64,000 nucleotides of DNA, taken from the NCBI RefSeq assembly GCF_011090165.1, contig NZ_JAADJT010000009.1, positions 1 through 64,000 on the forward strand, given 5' to 3'. The notes below the pieces were generated by a model. The model had not been told where the DNA came from. It saw nothing but the letters and a program-made list of their open reading frames with translations, and did not search any database. Of the stretch, positions 34,602-42,070 are shown in pieces. The DNA comes from Duganella aceris. GTDB lineage: Bacteria > Pseudomonadota > Gammaproteobacteria > Burkholderiales > Burkholderiaceae_D. The first letter of the stretch is position 1, and every line of letters begins with the position of its first letter. The position numbers and the translations under genes were made by a program.

Positions 34602-34844
34602 ATGGCAAAGAAGAAAAACACGTCGGACAGGGCAGTAATAATTCACGGCCCCGCCGGCTGCGGCAAGACCAAAAACGCCCAGGCACTGTGCGCGCACTAC
34701 GGCAAGGTCCAGGCGCTGGACTTCGACCACGACACGCAGCCGCTGCCGGCGGACGCGATCATCTTCCTGCGTGAGCCGAACCCCAACTTCCCGCAGGCGA
34801 TCGCGTTCGACGACGCAATGCGCGCCGCAGGCCTCGCCGAATAA
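34602..34844 (+). CDS. mini P-loop protein
   Basis: 80 residues from the ATG at 34602, chosen for its GGAG site; the longer frame is not used. Walker A GPAGCGKT at residues 16-23 is followed by a helix and a DFDHDT segment, then IIFLREPNPNFPQAIAFDDAMRAAGLAE. The ATP/GTP-binding loop is intact but the rest of an ATPase fold is missing, so it may act as a nucleotide-binding subunit or regulator. It sits just upstream of the PRTRC genes. Confidence 0.65.
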   Translation: MAKKKNTSDRAVIIHGPAGCGKTKNAQALCAHYGKVQALDFDHDTQPLPADAIIFLREPNPNFPQAIAFDDAMRAAGLAE

Positions 34845-34883
34845 GCAGCGGCCGCCACGAATTGACCACTCAAGACTTTGACC

Positions 34884-35072
34884 ATGGCCCGCATCGAACC
34901 CGACCGCGCCGCGCTGGAGATCGCGCACCGCAAGTGCCGCATCTCGATGTCGCTGGACGACATGCTGAAGGTGCCAAATTTGAAGGCGACGCTGTACGCG
35001 GCGGCCCGCAAGCACATGCGCAGCCGGGCCAGGTTCGATCCGAAGAAGCTGCAAGCGAACGACAACGATTAA
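34884..35072 (+). CDS. small early protein upstream of PRTRC
   Basis: 62 residues, MARIEPDRAALEIAHRKCRI onward, with an N-terminal helix, SMSLDDMLKVPNLKATLYAAAR and a basic C-terminus (MRSRARFDPKKLQANDND). An in-frame ATG lies two codons earlier. The pattern of a short acidic/basic helical protein suggests nucleic-acid or protein binding, but no family is recognised. It precedes PRTRC-E by 37 bp. Confidence 0.55.
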   Translation: MARIEPDRAALEIAHRKCRISMSLDDMLKVPNLKATLYAAARKHMRSRARFDPKKLQANDND

Positions 35073-35109
35073 CCCTGTAGTACCCCACCACCATCCAAGA
35101 AGGATCGCT

Positions 35110-35601
35110 ATGTTCAACGCATTGAAAGCGCTCGCGCAAAATGCCACGCTCATGCTCGTCGTCGCCGGCGAGGATGACGGCCAGCTGCGCGTCAGCATCA
35201 CTCCGACCTATCCCGGCGACAAGCCGAAAGCGCATGCTCTTAAGCCCCTGGTGCTGACCGGCACCGCCGACGAGCTCGACGCCGATTTCGCCGCGGCCAT
35301 CGGCATCTGGCACGCGCCGAAGCGTTCGCTGATCGAGCAGGCCCAGGCTGCCGCCGACACCAACGACGATGACGACGAAGAAGAGGTGGAGGGCAAGAGC
35401 AGCACCAACGGCAAACCCCGCAGCGCCGCAAACAAGTCGAAGGAGGACAAGGCGCCGCGCAAACCGCGCAACGCGCCCGCACCGATTTCGTCGCCGCCCA
35501 GCAGCCCGCCATCGCCAGCGCACGACGCCGCAGCACCCGCACCCGCGCCAACGCCCGCGCCGGCGCCCGTCGTCGACACCGTGACCCTCAACCTCTTCTA
35601 A
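35110..35601 (+). CDS. PRTRC system protein E
   Basis: 163 residues. The first ~75 residues (MFNALKALAQNATLMLVVAG, LRVSITPTYPGD, LKPLVLTGTADELDADFAAAI) match the conserved N-terminal domain of PRTRC-E. Residues ~80-155 are acidic then Pro/Ala-rich and certainly disordered. The protein ends VTLNLF; TLNLF resembles the bacterial clamp-binding pentapeptide QL(S/D)LF. A clamp-like gene lies 4 kb downstream in the same operon. The biochemical role of E is not established. Confidence 0.85.
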   Translation: MFNALKALAQNATLMLVVAGEDDGQLRVSITPTYPGDKPKAHALKPLVLTGTADELDADFAAAIGIWHAPKRSLIEQAQAAADTNDDDDEEEVEGKSSTNGKPRSAANKSKEDKAPRKPRNAPAPISSPPSSPPSPAHDAAAPAPAPTPAPAPVVDTVTLNLF

Positions 35602-35610
35602 GGTCGCCAC

Positions 35611-36006
35611 ATGAAAATCGAACAACTTGAACGCGAATTCAGCTACAACGGCGTGCGCCTGGCCGACCCGCTTCCGTCCATGCCGCTGGCCCAGGTGCGC
35701 GACTTCTACGCAAACGTCTATCCGGAGATCGTCAGCGCCGACATCGAAGGGCCCAAGCAGGTCGGCAACAAGACCATCTACACCTTCCGCCGCGCGGTGG
35801 GTACCAAGGGCGGCGCCAACCTGGCCGACATGATCAACGACGTCGCGGAGCTGCTGCACGCGAACTGGCTCGACGCCGGTGACGCCGAGTTCATCAAAGA
35901 CCTGCAGGAATCGCTGGCGAAGAACGAAGTCATCAAGATCGACTGCGATTCGCGCATGCGCCTGCTGGGTCTGCACGGCAAGCATTGCACCGCATCGGCC
36001 GCCTAA
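35611..36006 (+). CDS. PRTRC system protein C, ubiquitin-like
   Basis: 131 residues. Residues ~1-68 (FSYNGVRLADPLPSMPLAQVRDFYANVYPEI ... YTFRRAVGTKGG, by segment) match PRTRC-C, the family described as a prokaryotic ubiquitin-like beta-grasp protein. As I recall the family, most members end near GTKG at ~70 residues; here a further ~63 residues follow, with helices and two Cys (112, 126). If the Gly-Gly at 67-68 is the conjugation end, the extension would need cutting, for which the JAMM peptidase of the same cassette is a candidate. That processing is inference. Confidence 0.85.
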   Translation: MKIEQLEREFSYNGVRLADPLPSMPLAQVRDFYANVYPEIVSADIEGPKQVGNKTIYTFRRAVGTKGGANLADMINDVAELLHANWLDAGDAEFIKDLQESLAKNEVIKIDCDSRMRLLGLHGKHCTASAA

Positions 36007-36008
36007 TC

Positions 36009-36209
36009 ATGCTGACCCGCGAAACCGCCCTCGCCCGCCTGCGCGCAACGGGTACGCTCGCACCTGGGAAGAAGCGACTCAACGTGATCACGCGCGCCCA
36101 GGCAACCGACGCGACCGCGCGCGCTATCCAGCGCCTCGTCGCCACGGACAGCCATTTCGACGGCGCTCGCCTGCTCGCGCCGGCGGCAGCACACGGGGTG
36201 CTCCCATGA
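36009..36209 (+). CDS. small protein within the PRTRC cassette
   Basis: 66 residues: MLTRETALARLRATGTLAPG, then basic and helical (KKRLNVITRAQATDATARAIQRLVATD). It starts 3 bp after PRTRC-C and its stop overlaps the PRTRC-F start as ATGA. It is not one of the PRTRC families I know. The tight coupling argues for a functional member specific to this phage lineage. Confidence 0.6.
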   Translation: MLTRETALARLRATGTLAPGKKRLNVITRAQATDATARAIQRLVATDSHFDGARLLAPAAAHGVLP

Positions 36210-37237
36210 TGTCGCATGCCCTGTCGCTCCCAACTATCAGCAGGGAGGTGCCGACGCGTTATCACATCCCCGGTGAAGCCATTTTGGCGGCGCCGCTGGC
36301 GATCGCTCTAATCGATGCCGAGCTGATCACCGACAGCATGCTGGCGGAGCCGGCCGCACACGAACACAAGCTGGTGGAGCAGGCGCTCGGCACCTGGTGG
36401 ACCGAACTGAATGCAAGAAACCCGATGAAATATTTTCGGTGGACGTTGCATGTTCAGGAACTGGACGATCTCACCGGCCGCCACGAGCAGGAGGATTCGC
36501 CGCCAGTCGCATGGTTCTGCATCAGCCAGCAGAGCGATTTCGAGGTTCCGCGCTGGACGCTGCAGCGCCGCCTCCTCGAACTTGAGGCACTCCTGCCAGG
36601 CTTCGGTCAAGAAGTACTCGCGGTGTTGCTGCACACGTGCATGCATCTGCCAAACGCGCTGGACCCGTGGCGCGCCGTGGAATGGGCGGACTGGCTCTGG
36701 TGGAATCATTCGGAAAACGATGCGGATCTGATCGAACAATTCCGCGTGGACAACAATTACGAAACGGCCGACGACGTGCTGCGCGATAGCGACATTATGA
36801 CCCGCGAACGATTCTATGAGCACATGCCACGTTGGGTAACCGCACCACGTCAGACTCTGCCGAAGGCCACCTTGGTGGCGGCAGCGACGACACCGTTCGC
36901 CCGCGATGTAATTTCGGCGTGCGATGCCCTATCTGCCTTCGCGTCCAGCAGCACCTTCTTGCTTTGCCCATCAGATGTCGGGTCGCACCGCACCGGCCAC
37001 GAGATGGTTGGAGGATGCATGGTGCTGCTCTGGACCTGCCCCGGAGTTGTCGGCCAAGCGATCGACGAAGCGGTTGATCTCGCCTATCAGGGTGGTGAAT
37101 GCGTCGAATTCATCGATAGCTATCCGCTCGAACTTAACAGTGCCGCGTTTCATAACTACGCGGCGCGCACCGAGCAGATCCTCCAGCTGGCGGCGCTGGC
37201 CGAGCGACTTATTGAATTGATCGGAGAACCTGTATGA
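36206..37237 (+). CDS. PRTRC system protein F
   Basis: 343 residues from the ATG at 36206 (a second ATG follows directly). LSLPTISREVPTRYHIPGEAILAAPLAIAL at the start, WWTELNARNPMKYFRWTLHV and DVGSHRTGHEMVGGCMVLLWTC are PRTRC-F features. The fold is unknown to me; the protein is mixed alpha/beta with Trp-rich helices near 175-190 (WRAVEWADWLWWNHSE). F lies between C and B in plasmid cassettes too, and it overlaps B by 4 bp here, so it probably assembles with the E2-like protein. Confidence 0.85.
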   Translation: MMSHALSLPTISREVPTRYHIPGEAILAAPLAIALIDAELITDSMLAEPAAHEHKLVEQALGTWWTELNARNPMKYFRWTLHVQELDDLTGRHEQEDSPPVAWFCISQQSDFEVPRWTLQRRLLELEALLPGFGQEVLAVLLHTCMHLPNALDPWRAVEWADWLWWNHSENDADLIEQFRVDNNYETADDVLRDSDIMTRERFYEHMPRWVTAPRQTLPKATLVAAATTPFARDVISACDALSAFASSSTFLLCPSDVGSHRTGHEMVGGCMVLLWTCPGVVGQAIDEAVDLAYQGGECVEFIDSYPLELNSAAFHNYAARTEQILQLAALAERLIELIGEPV

Positions 37238-37974
37238 GTAACGTCCGCTTGCTATCTAGCAGCGATGAAACGCTGCAGTTGAAGACCGCCGTGCTGCTGT
37301 ATGAATCGGGTCGCGGCAGCGTGTACGCAACGACACATATTGTGGAGGTCGACGCCGAAATGCCGAGCCGCTCGATCATCAGCGCCGGTACGCCGATGAG
37401 CCGCGCGAGCCTCAGCAAGTTCGCGAAAGCCGTCGAAGCGGCCACCGCCTACGCTGGCTTCGTGCCAGAAAACCTCCTGTACACCGCGCCGAACATGATG
37501 GCCTGGTGGGCGCCGGCGGTGGTGCGCAAAACGTGGTTCAAAGGCGACGACGGCGGCATCGGCAATCATGATGGACTGGCCGCTCACCCGGCGCTCGTAT
37601 TCGTCGCACAGCCACACAGCTGGCACGTCTTCGCGCTCCGCGATTCGGTGCGCCCCGATTTGAGCACGCCCCTGTTCCACTCGCCGCATTTCAACGTCAG
37701 CCCTGACGGAAGGATCTGCGTCGGCAATATCAAAATGCCGGCGGCGCCGAGCAGCGACGCAATCGGGCAATACGAGGATGCGTTCTATCGCAGTCACTTC
37801 ACGCATCCGAACCACGCTGGCGCCGTGAAGTATCGCGGCGGTATGCGCCAGCTGTGGCTCGATCAGCTTGAAAACGCCGATGCCGTGGCTATGCGCCGCG
37901 CGCTGAAGCAGGCTAAGGCCACCCTGAAAACGGCGATCGAACGGATCGCTTCATCCAACCGTAACGAAATTTAA
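37234..37974 (+). CDS. PRTRC system protein B, E2-like
   Basis: 246 residues. PRTRC-B belongs to the prokaryotic E2-like fold family (Prok-E2_D). The E2-type active-site region is visible as FHSPHFNVSPDGRICVGN (~148-165), with Cys162 the likely thioester acceptor; upstream LLYTAPNMMAWWAP is also conserved. It would receive the ubiquitin-like protein from the ThiF E1. The start overlaps F by 4 bp and protein A follows 13 bp later. Confidence 0.87.
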   Translation: MSNVRLLSSSDETLQLKTAVLLYESGRGSVYATTHIVEVDAEMPSRSIISAGTPMSRASLSKFAKAVEAATAYAGFVPENLLYTAPNMMAWWAPAVVRKTWFKGDDGGIGNHDGLAAHPALVFVAQPHSWHVFALRDSVRPDLSTPLFHSPHFNVSPDGRICVGNIKMPAAPSSDAIGQYEDAFYRSHFTHPNHAGAVKYRGGMRQLWLDQLENADAVAMRRALKQAKATLKTAIERIASSNRNEI

Positions 37975-37987
37975 CCGAGGATCCAAT

Positions 37988-38767
37988 ATGAACGGCCAAG
38001 ACCTGATTATCAAATTTGAAGAGCTGCTTGACATCACGCGCGCATCGTACGCCGCCTTTGCGGAACAGACCGAACGCGCGATCGCCGAACAGCGTCCGAT
38101 GGTGCTGGCGGTCGACGAACAGAACATCGATGCCGACAAGTTCCAGCTGGACGTCGCGCTGCTGAAGGCGGCGCCGATCGCTGCGGTTCCGGCGCACAGT
38201 CCCTTCCACCCGCTGCAGGACGCTGGCCATCGCTTCCTGTTGGCCGCCGACGGCCTGTATCTGGAAGTGCGCCGGCCATGGCTCCACTTCATTCACCGTC
38301 TGGCGGAGCACACTTCGGTGCGCATCCCGTACGGCGCGCTTGCGAACAAAGTGGAACTGGCGTTTGGCCAGCTGGGCACGGCGCTCGAGCAGATGCGCGA
38401 GTTCGCTGTGCACGCCATGGAAGCGGCGCCGCTCGAGTCTGCCGCCAGCCTGATCTGGAACAGCGACCTGAAGCAGTGGTCGATCAAGATGCCCAAGATC
38501 ATCGGCGAGGCGACCGCATCGCGGATCCAGTACGAACAGGTCGACCTGGCCGAAGACGGTAGCGAAAGCATCGCCATGGACCTGCACAGCCACGGCCACG
38601 CTGCCGCGTTCTTCAGCCCAACCGACGACGCGGACGACGCAGGCACGGTCAAGATCGCCGGCGTCTTCGGCAACCTGGACCAGAACATGCCGACGGTTGC
38701 GTTCCGCCTGTGCGTGCTGGGCCTGTACCTGCCTATCCAGGTGCCGGCGGAAAAGATCTTCGGCTAA
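37988..38767 (+). CDS. PRTRC system protein A, JAMM/JAB isopeptidase-like
   Basis: 259 residues. The C-terminal domain has a complete JAMM zinc motif: His200 and His202 in DLHSH, then seven residues, Ser210 and Asp213 in SPTDD. The N-terminal ~140 residues are the PRTRC-A-specific region. JAMM enzymes cleave isopeptide bonds or process ubiquitin-like precursors, so A is the expected deconjugase or maturase of the ubiquitin-like protein C. The catalytic Glu upstream is not certain by eye. Confidence 0.87.
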   Translation: MNGQDLIIKFEELLDITRASYAAFAEQTERAIAEQRPMVLAVDEQNIDADKFQLDVALLKAAPIAAVPAHSPFHPLQDAGHRFLLAADGLYLEVRRPWLHFIHRLAEHTSVRIPYGALANKVELAFGQLGTALEQMREFAVHAMEAAPLESAASLIWNSDLKQWSIKMPKIIGEATASRIQYEQVDLAEDGSESIAMDLHSHGHAAAFFSPTDDADDAGTVKIAGVFGNLDQNMPTVAFRLCVLGLYLPIQVPAEKIFG

Positions 38768-38789
38768 CCCACGCACCTACGGAATTTAC

Positions 38790-39560
38790 ATGCCCCACCT
38801 TATCCCCGCCAAGCTCCTGCAGCACCAGGTCAAGATCGCCCTGGTAGGCTGCGGCGGCAACGGCTCCCAAATGCTCACGGGCCTCGCGCGCCTGAACCAT
38901 GCCATGGTCGCGCTAGACCACCCCGGCCTGACCGTATGCGCATTCGATCCGGACACGGTGAGCGAGGCCAACATCGGCCGCCAACTCTTCGGCGCGTTCG
39001 ACATCGGCGCGAGCAAGGCGCACACCCTGATCAATCGCGTCAACGCGTATTTCGGCCTGAACTGGAAGGCGTACTTCGGGCGCTACGACTGGCAAAAGCT
39101 CAACGCGGACATCATCATCGTCTGCGTCGACAGCGCCAAATCCAGGCACGAGATCTCGCGCACGTTTAGCCGCAGCTGCCCGATGTATCTGATGGACCTG
39201 GGCAATCGCGCGGCCGACGGCCAGGTGCTGTTCGGCGAACTGCGCGCGGTCAGCGCCAGCCCGGCCGGCAGCGCGCGCCTGCCAAGCCCGTATGAGGTGC
39301 TACCTGAACTGGTCGACGCGAAAGCCATCGAGGACGACACACCGAGCTGCGGCCTGGCCGAGGCACTGGAGCGCCAGGAGCTGTTCGTCAATCAGTCGAT
39401 CGTGACGCCGGCACTGCACATCCTGTGGGAGCTCTTCCGGCACGGCCAGCTCACCTGGCACGGCGCCTTCGTCAACCTGCGCACCGGCAGCATGCGGGCG
39501 ATGCAGGTAAAGGAGCCGGCCGACCATCCGCCGGCAGAGCAAATTCGTATCTCCGTTTAA
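38790..39560 (+). CDS. PRTRC system ThiF-family E1-like protein
   Basis: 256 residues. The adenylation domain has the nucleotide loop GCGGNGSQ (20-27), Asp53 in AFDPDTV, and NIGRQLF with Arg64, the hallmarks of ThiF/MoeB/E1 enzymes. Cys187 in PSCGLAE is a candidate thioester Cys. It would adenylate the C-terminal Gly of PRTRC-C and pass it to PRTRC-B. ThiF closes the cassette as usual, and the clamp-like gene starts only 8 bp after its stop. Confidence 0.9.
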   Translation: MPHLIPAKLLQHQVKIALVGCGGNGSQMLTGLARLNHAMVALDHPGLTVCAFDPDTVSEANIGRQLFGAFDIGASKAHTLINRVNAYFGLNWKAYFGRYDWQKLNADIIIVCVDSAKSRHEISRTFSRSCPMYLMDLGNRAADGQVLFGELRAVSASPAGSARLPSPYEVLPELVDAKAIEDDTPSCGLAEALERQELFVNQSIVTPALHILWELFRHGQLTWHGAFVNLRTGSMRAMQVKEPADHPPAEQIRISV

Positions 39561-39568
39561 GGATAATC

Positions 39569-40261
39569 ATGATCCAGTTCAATGCCACCTATCTGAAGCA
39601 CCTGCTGCCCTTCAAGGCTCAGCAGCACGATATCCGGTATTACCTCAACGCCATCCACATCGCCCCACACGAGGATGGCGGCGCCGTCCTGATCGCCTGC
39701 AACGGCCACACCATGATGTGCGTGCGCGACGTTTCCGCCATATGCGAAGCACCGACGACGTTCAGCGTACATGCCGACGCTGCGCGGCACGGCGCGAAGA
39801 AACGTGGGAGTGTCGACGCGGTGGCCACCCTCGACGAGAAGACGCAACGCCTCACCATCTCCGAAGGCCAGACGTTCGAAGAGCTATACCTGCAGCCGGG
39901 AAAATGCATCGTGAACACTACCGGCCTGGCGAACAGCTACGTCGACTGGCGCAAGGTGATGCCTCCCTTCGACCGCCTGCTGCCCGGCGGCGCCGACGCA
40001 ATCGACGTGCGCTATCACGAGTTGGCCGCTAAGGCACATCCGCTCGCCAAGGGAACCGCGCGCGCTATCCGCTTCTGGCAGGCCGGGCCAACCGCATCGT
40101 TGGTCGTAGAGTTTTGCAACGCGCAGGAATTCATGCTGATCATCATGCCGCTGATGTCCCACGCCAAAGACCCAGCACCACATGCCTACTGGGGCCAGGC
40201 CTTCGGCAAAAAGGAGGTGCCGCGCGCGCCAGCGGCCGAACGAAACTTGGAGGCCGCATGA
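39569..40261 (+). CDS. DnaN/beta-clamp-like protein
   Basis: 230 residues. DIRYYLNAIHIAPHEDGGAVLIACNGHTMM (~20-50, by segment) matches the clamp pattern (D.RYYLNG...E....L.ATDGHR), and TISEGQTFEELYLQPGKC with the final EFMLIIMPLM corresponds to later clamp strands. DnaN has three domains in ~370 residues; this protein is shorter, with roughly two, so it may form trimers or act as a clamp decoy. Its tight linkage to ThiF suggests that it is a partner or target of the ubiquitin-like system. The resemblance is by eye and needs a profile search. Confidence 0.65.
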   Translation: MIQFNATYLKHLLPFKAQQHDIRYYLNAIHIAPHEDGGAVLIACNGHTMMCVRDVSAICEAPTTFSVHADAARHGAKKRGSVDAVATLDEKTQRLTISEGQTFEELYLQPGKCIVNTTGLANSYVDWRKVMPPFDRLLPGGADAIDVRYHELAAKAHPLAKGTARAIRFWQAGPTASLVVEFCNAQEFMLIIMPLMSHAKDPAPHAYWGQAFGKKEVPRAPAAERNLEAA

Positions 40262-40323
40262 ACACCAACCAGGATCGAGCGCCTGGACCGCGTGGCAGCA
40301 ACGAACAATGGAGATTAACATGA
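40258..40323 (+). CDS. 21-residue mini-ORF, coupled on both sides
   Basis: MNTNQDRAPGPRGSNEQWRL onward; 21 residues. Its ATG overlaps the clamp-like stop (ATGA) and its stop overlaps the next start (ATGA). This double coupling suggests that it is translated, perhaps only to carry ribosomes from the clamp gene to the AlpA-like gene. Confidence 0.35.
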   Translation: MNTNQDRAPGPRGSNEQWRLT

Positions 40324-40574
40324 GCACCGACGAACTTCTCGAAAAACTGCTGGCGCGCCTGACCGCGCCGGCGCCGCAGCAACCGATCTCGATCGCGTTG
40401 TGGGATACCAACGACATCGCGGCATATTTGCACCGTTCCAGGGACCGTGTGTACAGCGACATCATCTCGCTCCCATCCTTCCCAAAGCCGATTCGCCTCC
40501 CTGTAAAAGGTCGAGCTCAAGCGCTTTATAAAGCGCGCGAGGTGGTCACGTGGGCAGAAAAACATCAGTGCTAG
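40321..40574 (+). CDS. AlpA/excisionase-like DNA-binding protein
   Basis: 84 residues. The C-terminal part ALWDTNDIAAYLHRSRDRVYSDIISLPSFPKPIRLP is an AlpA/MerR-like winged helix, with YKAREVVTWAEKH at the end as in AlpA family proteins. Such proteins act as excisionases or directionality factors. It is the last gene of the CI-controlled rightward operon and faces the integrase end, so excision would be coupled to induction. Convergent with the caspase gene (20-bp gap). Confidence 0.72.
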
Positions 40575-40594
40575 TTACCGGATTCGGCAGGACC

Positions 40595-42043
40595 TCAGTT
40601 AAAGTCCTGACGATCCAATTCAACTTCGGCGCGTTCCCGGACCCAAATCATAAAATCATTCAGAATGCCACTCACCATTTCCTGTGGCGCAGATGCAGTC
40701 AGGGAGTATTTTTGGATATTAAAATCTTGAGCATCTTCAGCCGAATAATCCCCCCAACCATTTTCCAAATAATTAACGAAAGCGTAAAAGAAGGTAATGT
40801 GGGTTTTCGACAATGCAAATGTAAGCCACATTCCATATTTCTTAAGATTCTCCAACAGCGGATTCATTTCCAGGGATGCCGCGACGAATGGTAGACCGTG
40901 TAGACCTGTTCTAAATCCGTGAACGACTGACCTAGTTCTCGTGCGTTTTTTACGAAAAATATGAACTAGCTCGAACTCAGAGATTGGAATTTCATATTCC
41001 TCTTCGTAATATTCAGGTAACATAAAATATTCACTAGCAGCATTATTATGCAGCCAAATTCCGACACCTTTTCTAAAAGGAACTTTATTGGGATCGACTT
41101 CGAATTCTATTTTGGCCTCATACATCCCGGCAAACTGACTGTCAATCTTAGCCCCGAGCAAGTCGCACTTGACTGCGTCTAATAGTACTTCCGCCGTATC
41201 ACGAGACACATATTTTTTCGCATGTGCAGAAGCCCGTTCAAACAACGAAAGGGCTTTCACTTCTGCGGCTTCCCCGACTGTTTCCTCGATATAGACCACA
41301 GCCTCCGATGAAGGAGAATCGACAAATTTCGAAAGCTTATCACGCGCATCTTCACTATATTCGCCTAACGAATGTAACCCAGAACCCTGCGTAACAAACA
41401 TTGGAGTTTGGCGTTGATTCTGGCTAAATGCATCAGTCAACGAGGAAATCAACTGCTGAAATCTAATTTCCGGAACTTCGGATTCTGAGATTGACTTAAC
41501 AATATTTTTAGTAAAATCGCTCAAACCGATTTCAGCATACGAACGTTGGTCAGAATGTGAGCTGAATAAAAAATAGCAGTTCTTGAACAGGCCCTTATCA
41601 AATATATTTTCTCTCAACTGTTCGGAACTTTTTATGATTGGCGCGCCAGAATAGCAAGCATCTATCACTTTCACCATGGTCTCAGGATTTAGGGACCGGA
41701 ACATCTGATCCAAATCACTCATCGCAAGAGACGTACTCGACGCTTTTTGCTTCGAGAAGTCCTTCAGAAGAAAGCGGAAACTATTTTCGGTAAACTCGCC
41801 GTGCCCACTGTAATAAAATAATAGAGTTTCCACGTCTTCGTGGGCGAATCGCTGAATAGTTCCCGCTAAAGCATTTTTCAAAACTGCGGCATCGGTGGAT
41901 GGTAGACAAACTACGTCGGTAAAGCGCCCACCATACAAAACAACTTTTTCCATTAATTGCACATCGTTAACGCAAGGCGGCAAGTTTAGGGTGGTGTCGT
42001 CATATTCCGAGACACCTATTAAGATTGCTAAACTTTTTTTCAT
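40595..42043 (-). CDS. caspase-like (peptidase C14) protein
   Basis: 482 residues from the ATG at 42041-42043, which has AAGGTG upstream; a GTG three codons earlier is less likely. Residues 1-~220 are the caspase fold: KKSLAILIGVSEYDD, catalytic His81 in FYYSGHGEF and Cys130 in VIDACYSGAP. The C-terminal ~260 residues are unassigned and show no membrane segment. Caspase-like proteases act in several anti-phage abortive systems, usually activated by a partner, which is not evident here. The gene is AT-rich and lies 27 bp downstream of integrase on the same strand. Confidence 0.88.
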   Translation of the reverse strand: MKKSLAILIGVSEYDDTTLNLPPCVNDVQLMEKVVLYGGRFTDVVCLPSTDAAVLKNALAGTIQRFAHEDVETLLFYYSGHGEFTENSFRFLLKDFSKQKASSTSLAMSDLDQMFRSLNPETMVKVIDACYSGAPIIKSSEQLRENIFDKGLFKNCYFLFSSHSDQRSYAEIGLSDFTKNIVKSISESEVPEIRFQQLISSLTDAFSQNQRQTPMFVTQGSGLHSLGEYSEDARDKLSKFVDSPSSEAVVYIEETVGEAAEVKALSLFERASAHAKKYVSRDTAEVLLDAVKCDLLGAKIDSQFAGMYEAKIEFEVDPNKVPFRKGVGIWLHNNAASEYFMLPEYYEEEYEIPISEFELVHIFRKKRTRTRSVVHGFRTGLHGLPFVAASLEMNPLLENLKKYGMWLTFALSKTHITFFYAFVNYLENGWGDYSAEDAQDFNIQKYSLTASAPQEMVSGILNDFMIWVRERAEVELDRQDFN

Positions 42044-42070
42044 AAGTGGCACCTTCCATTCGATAAATTT

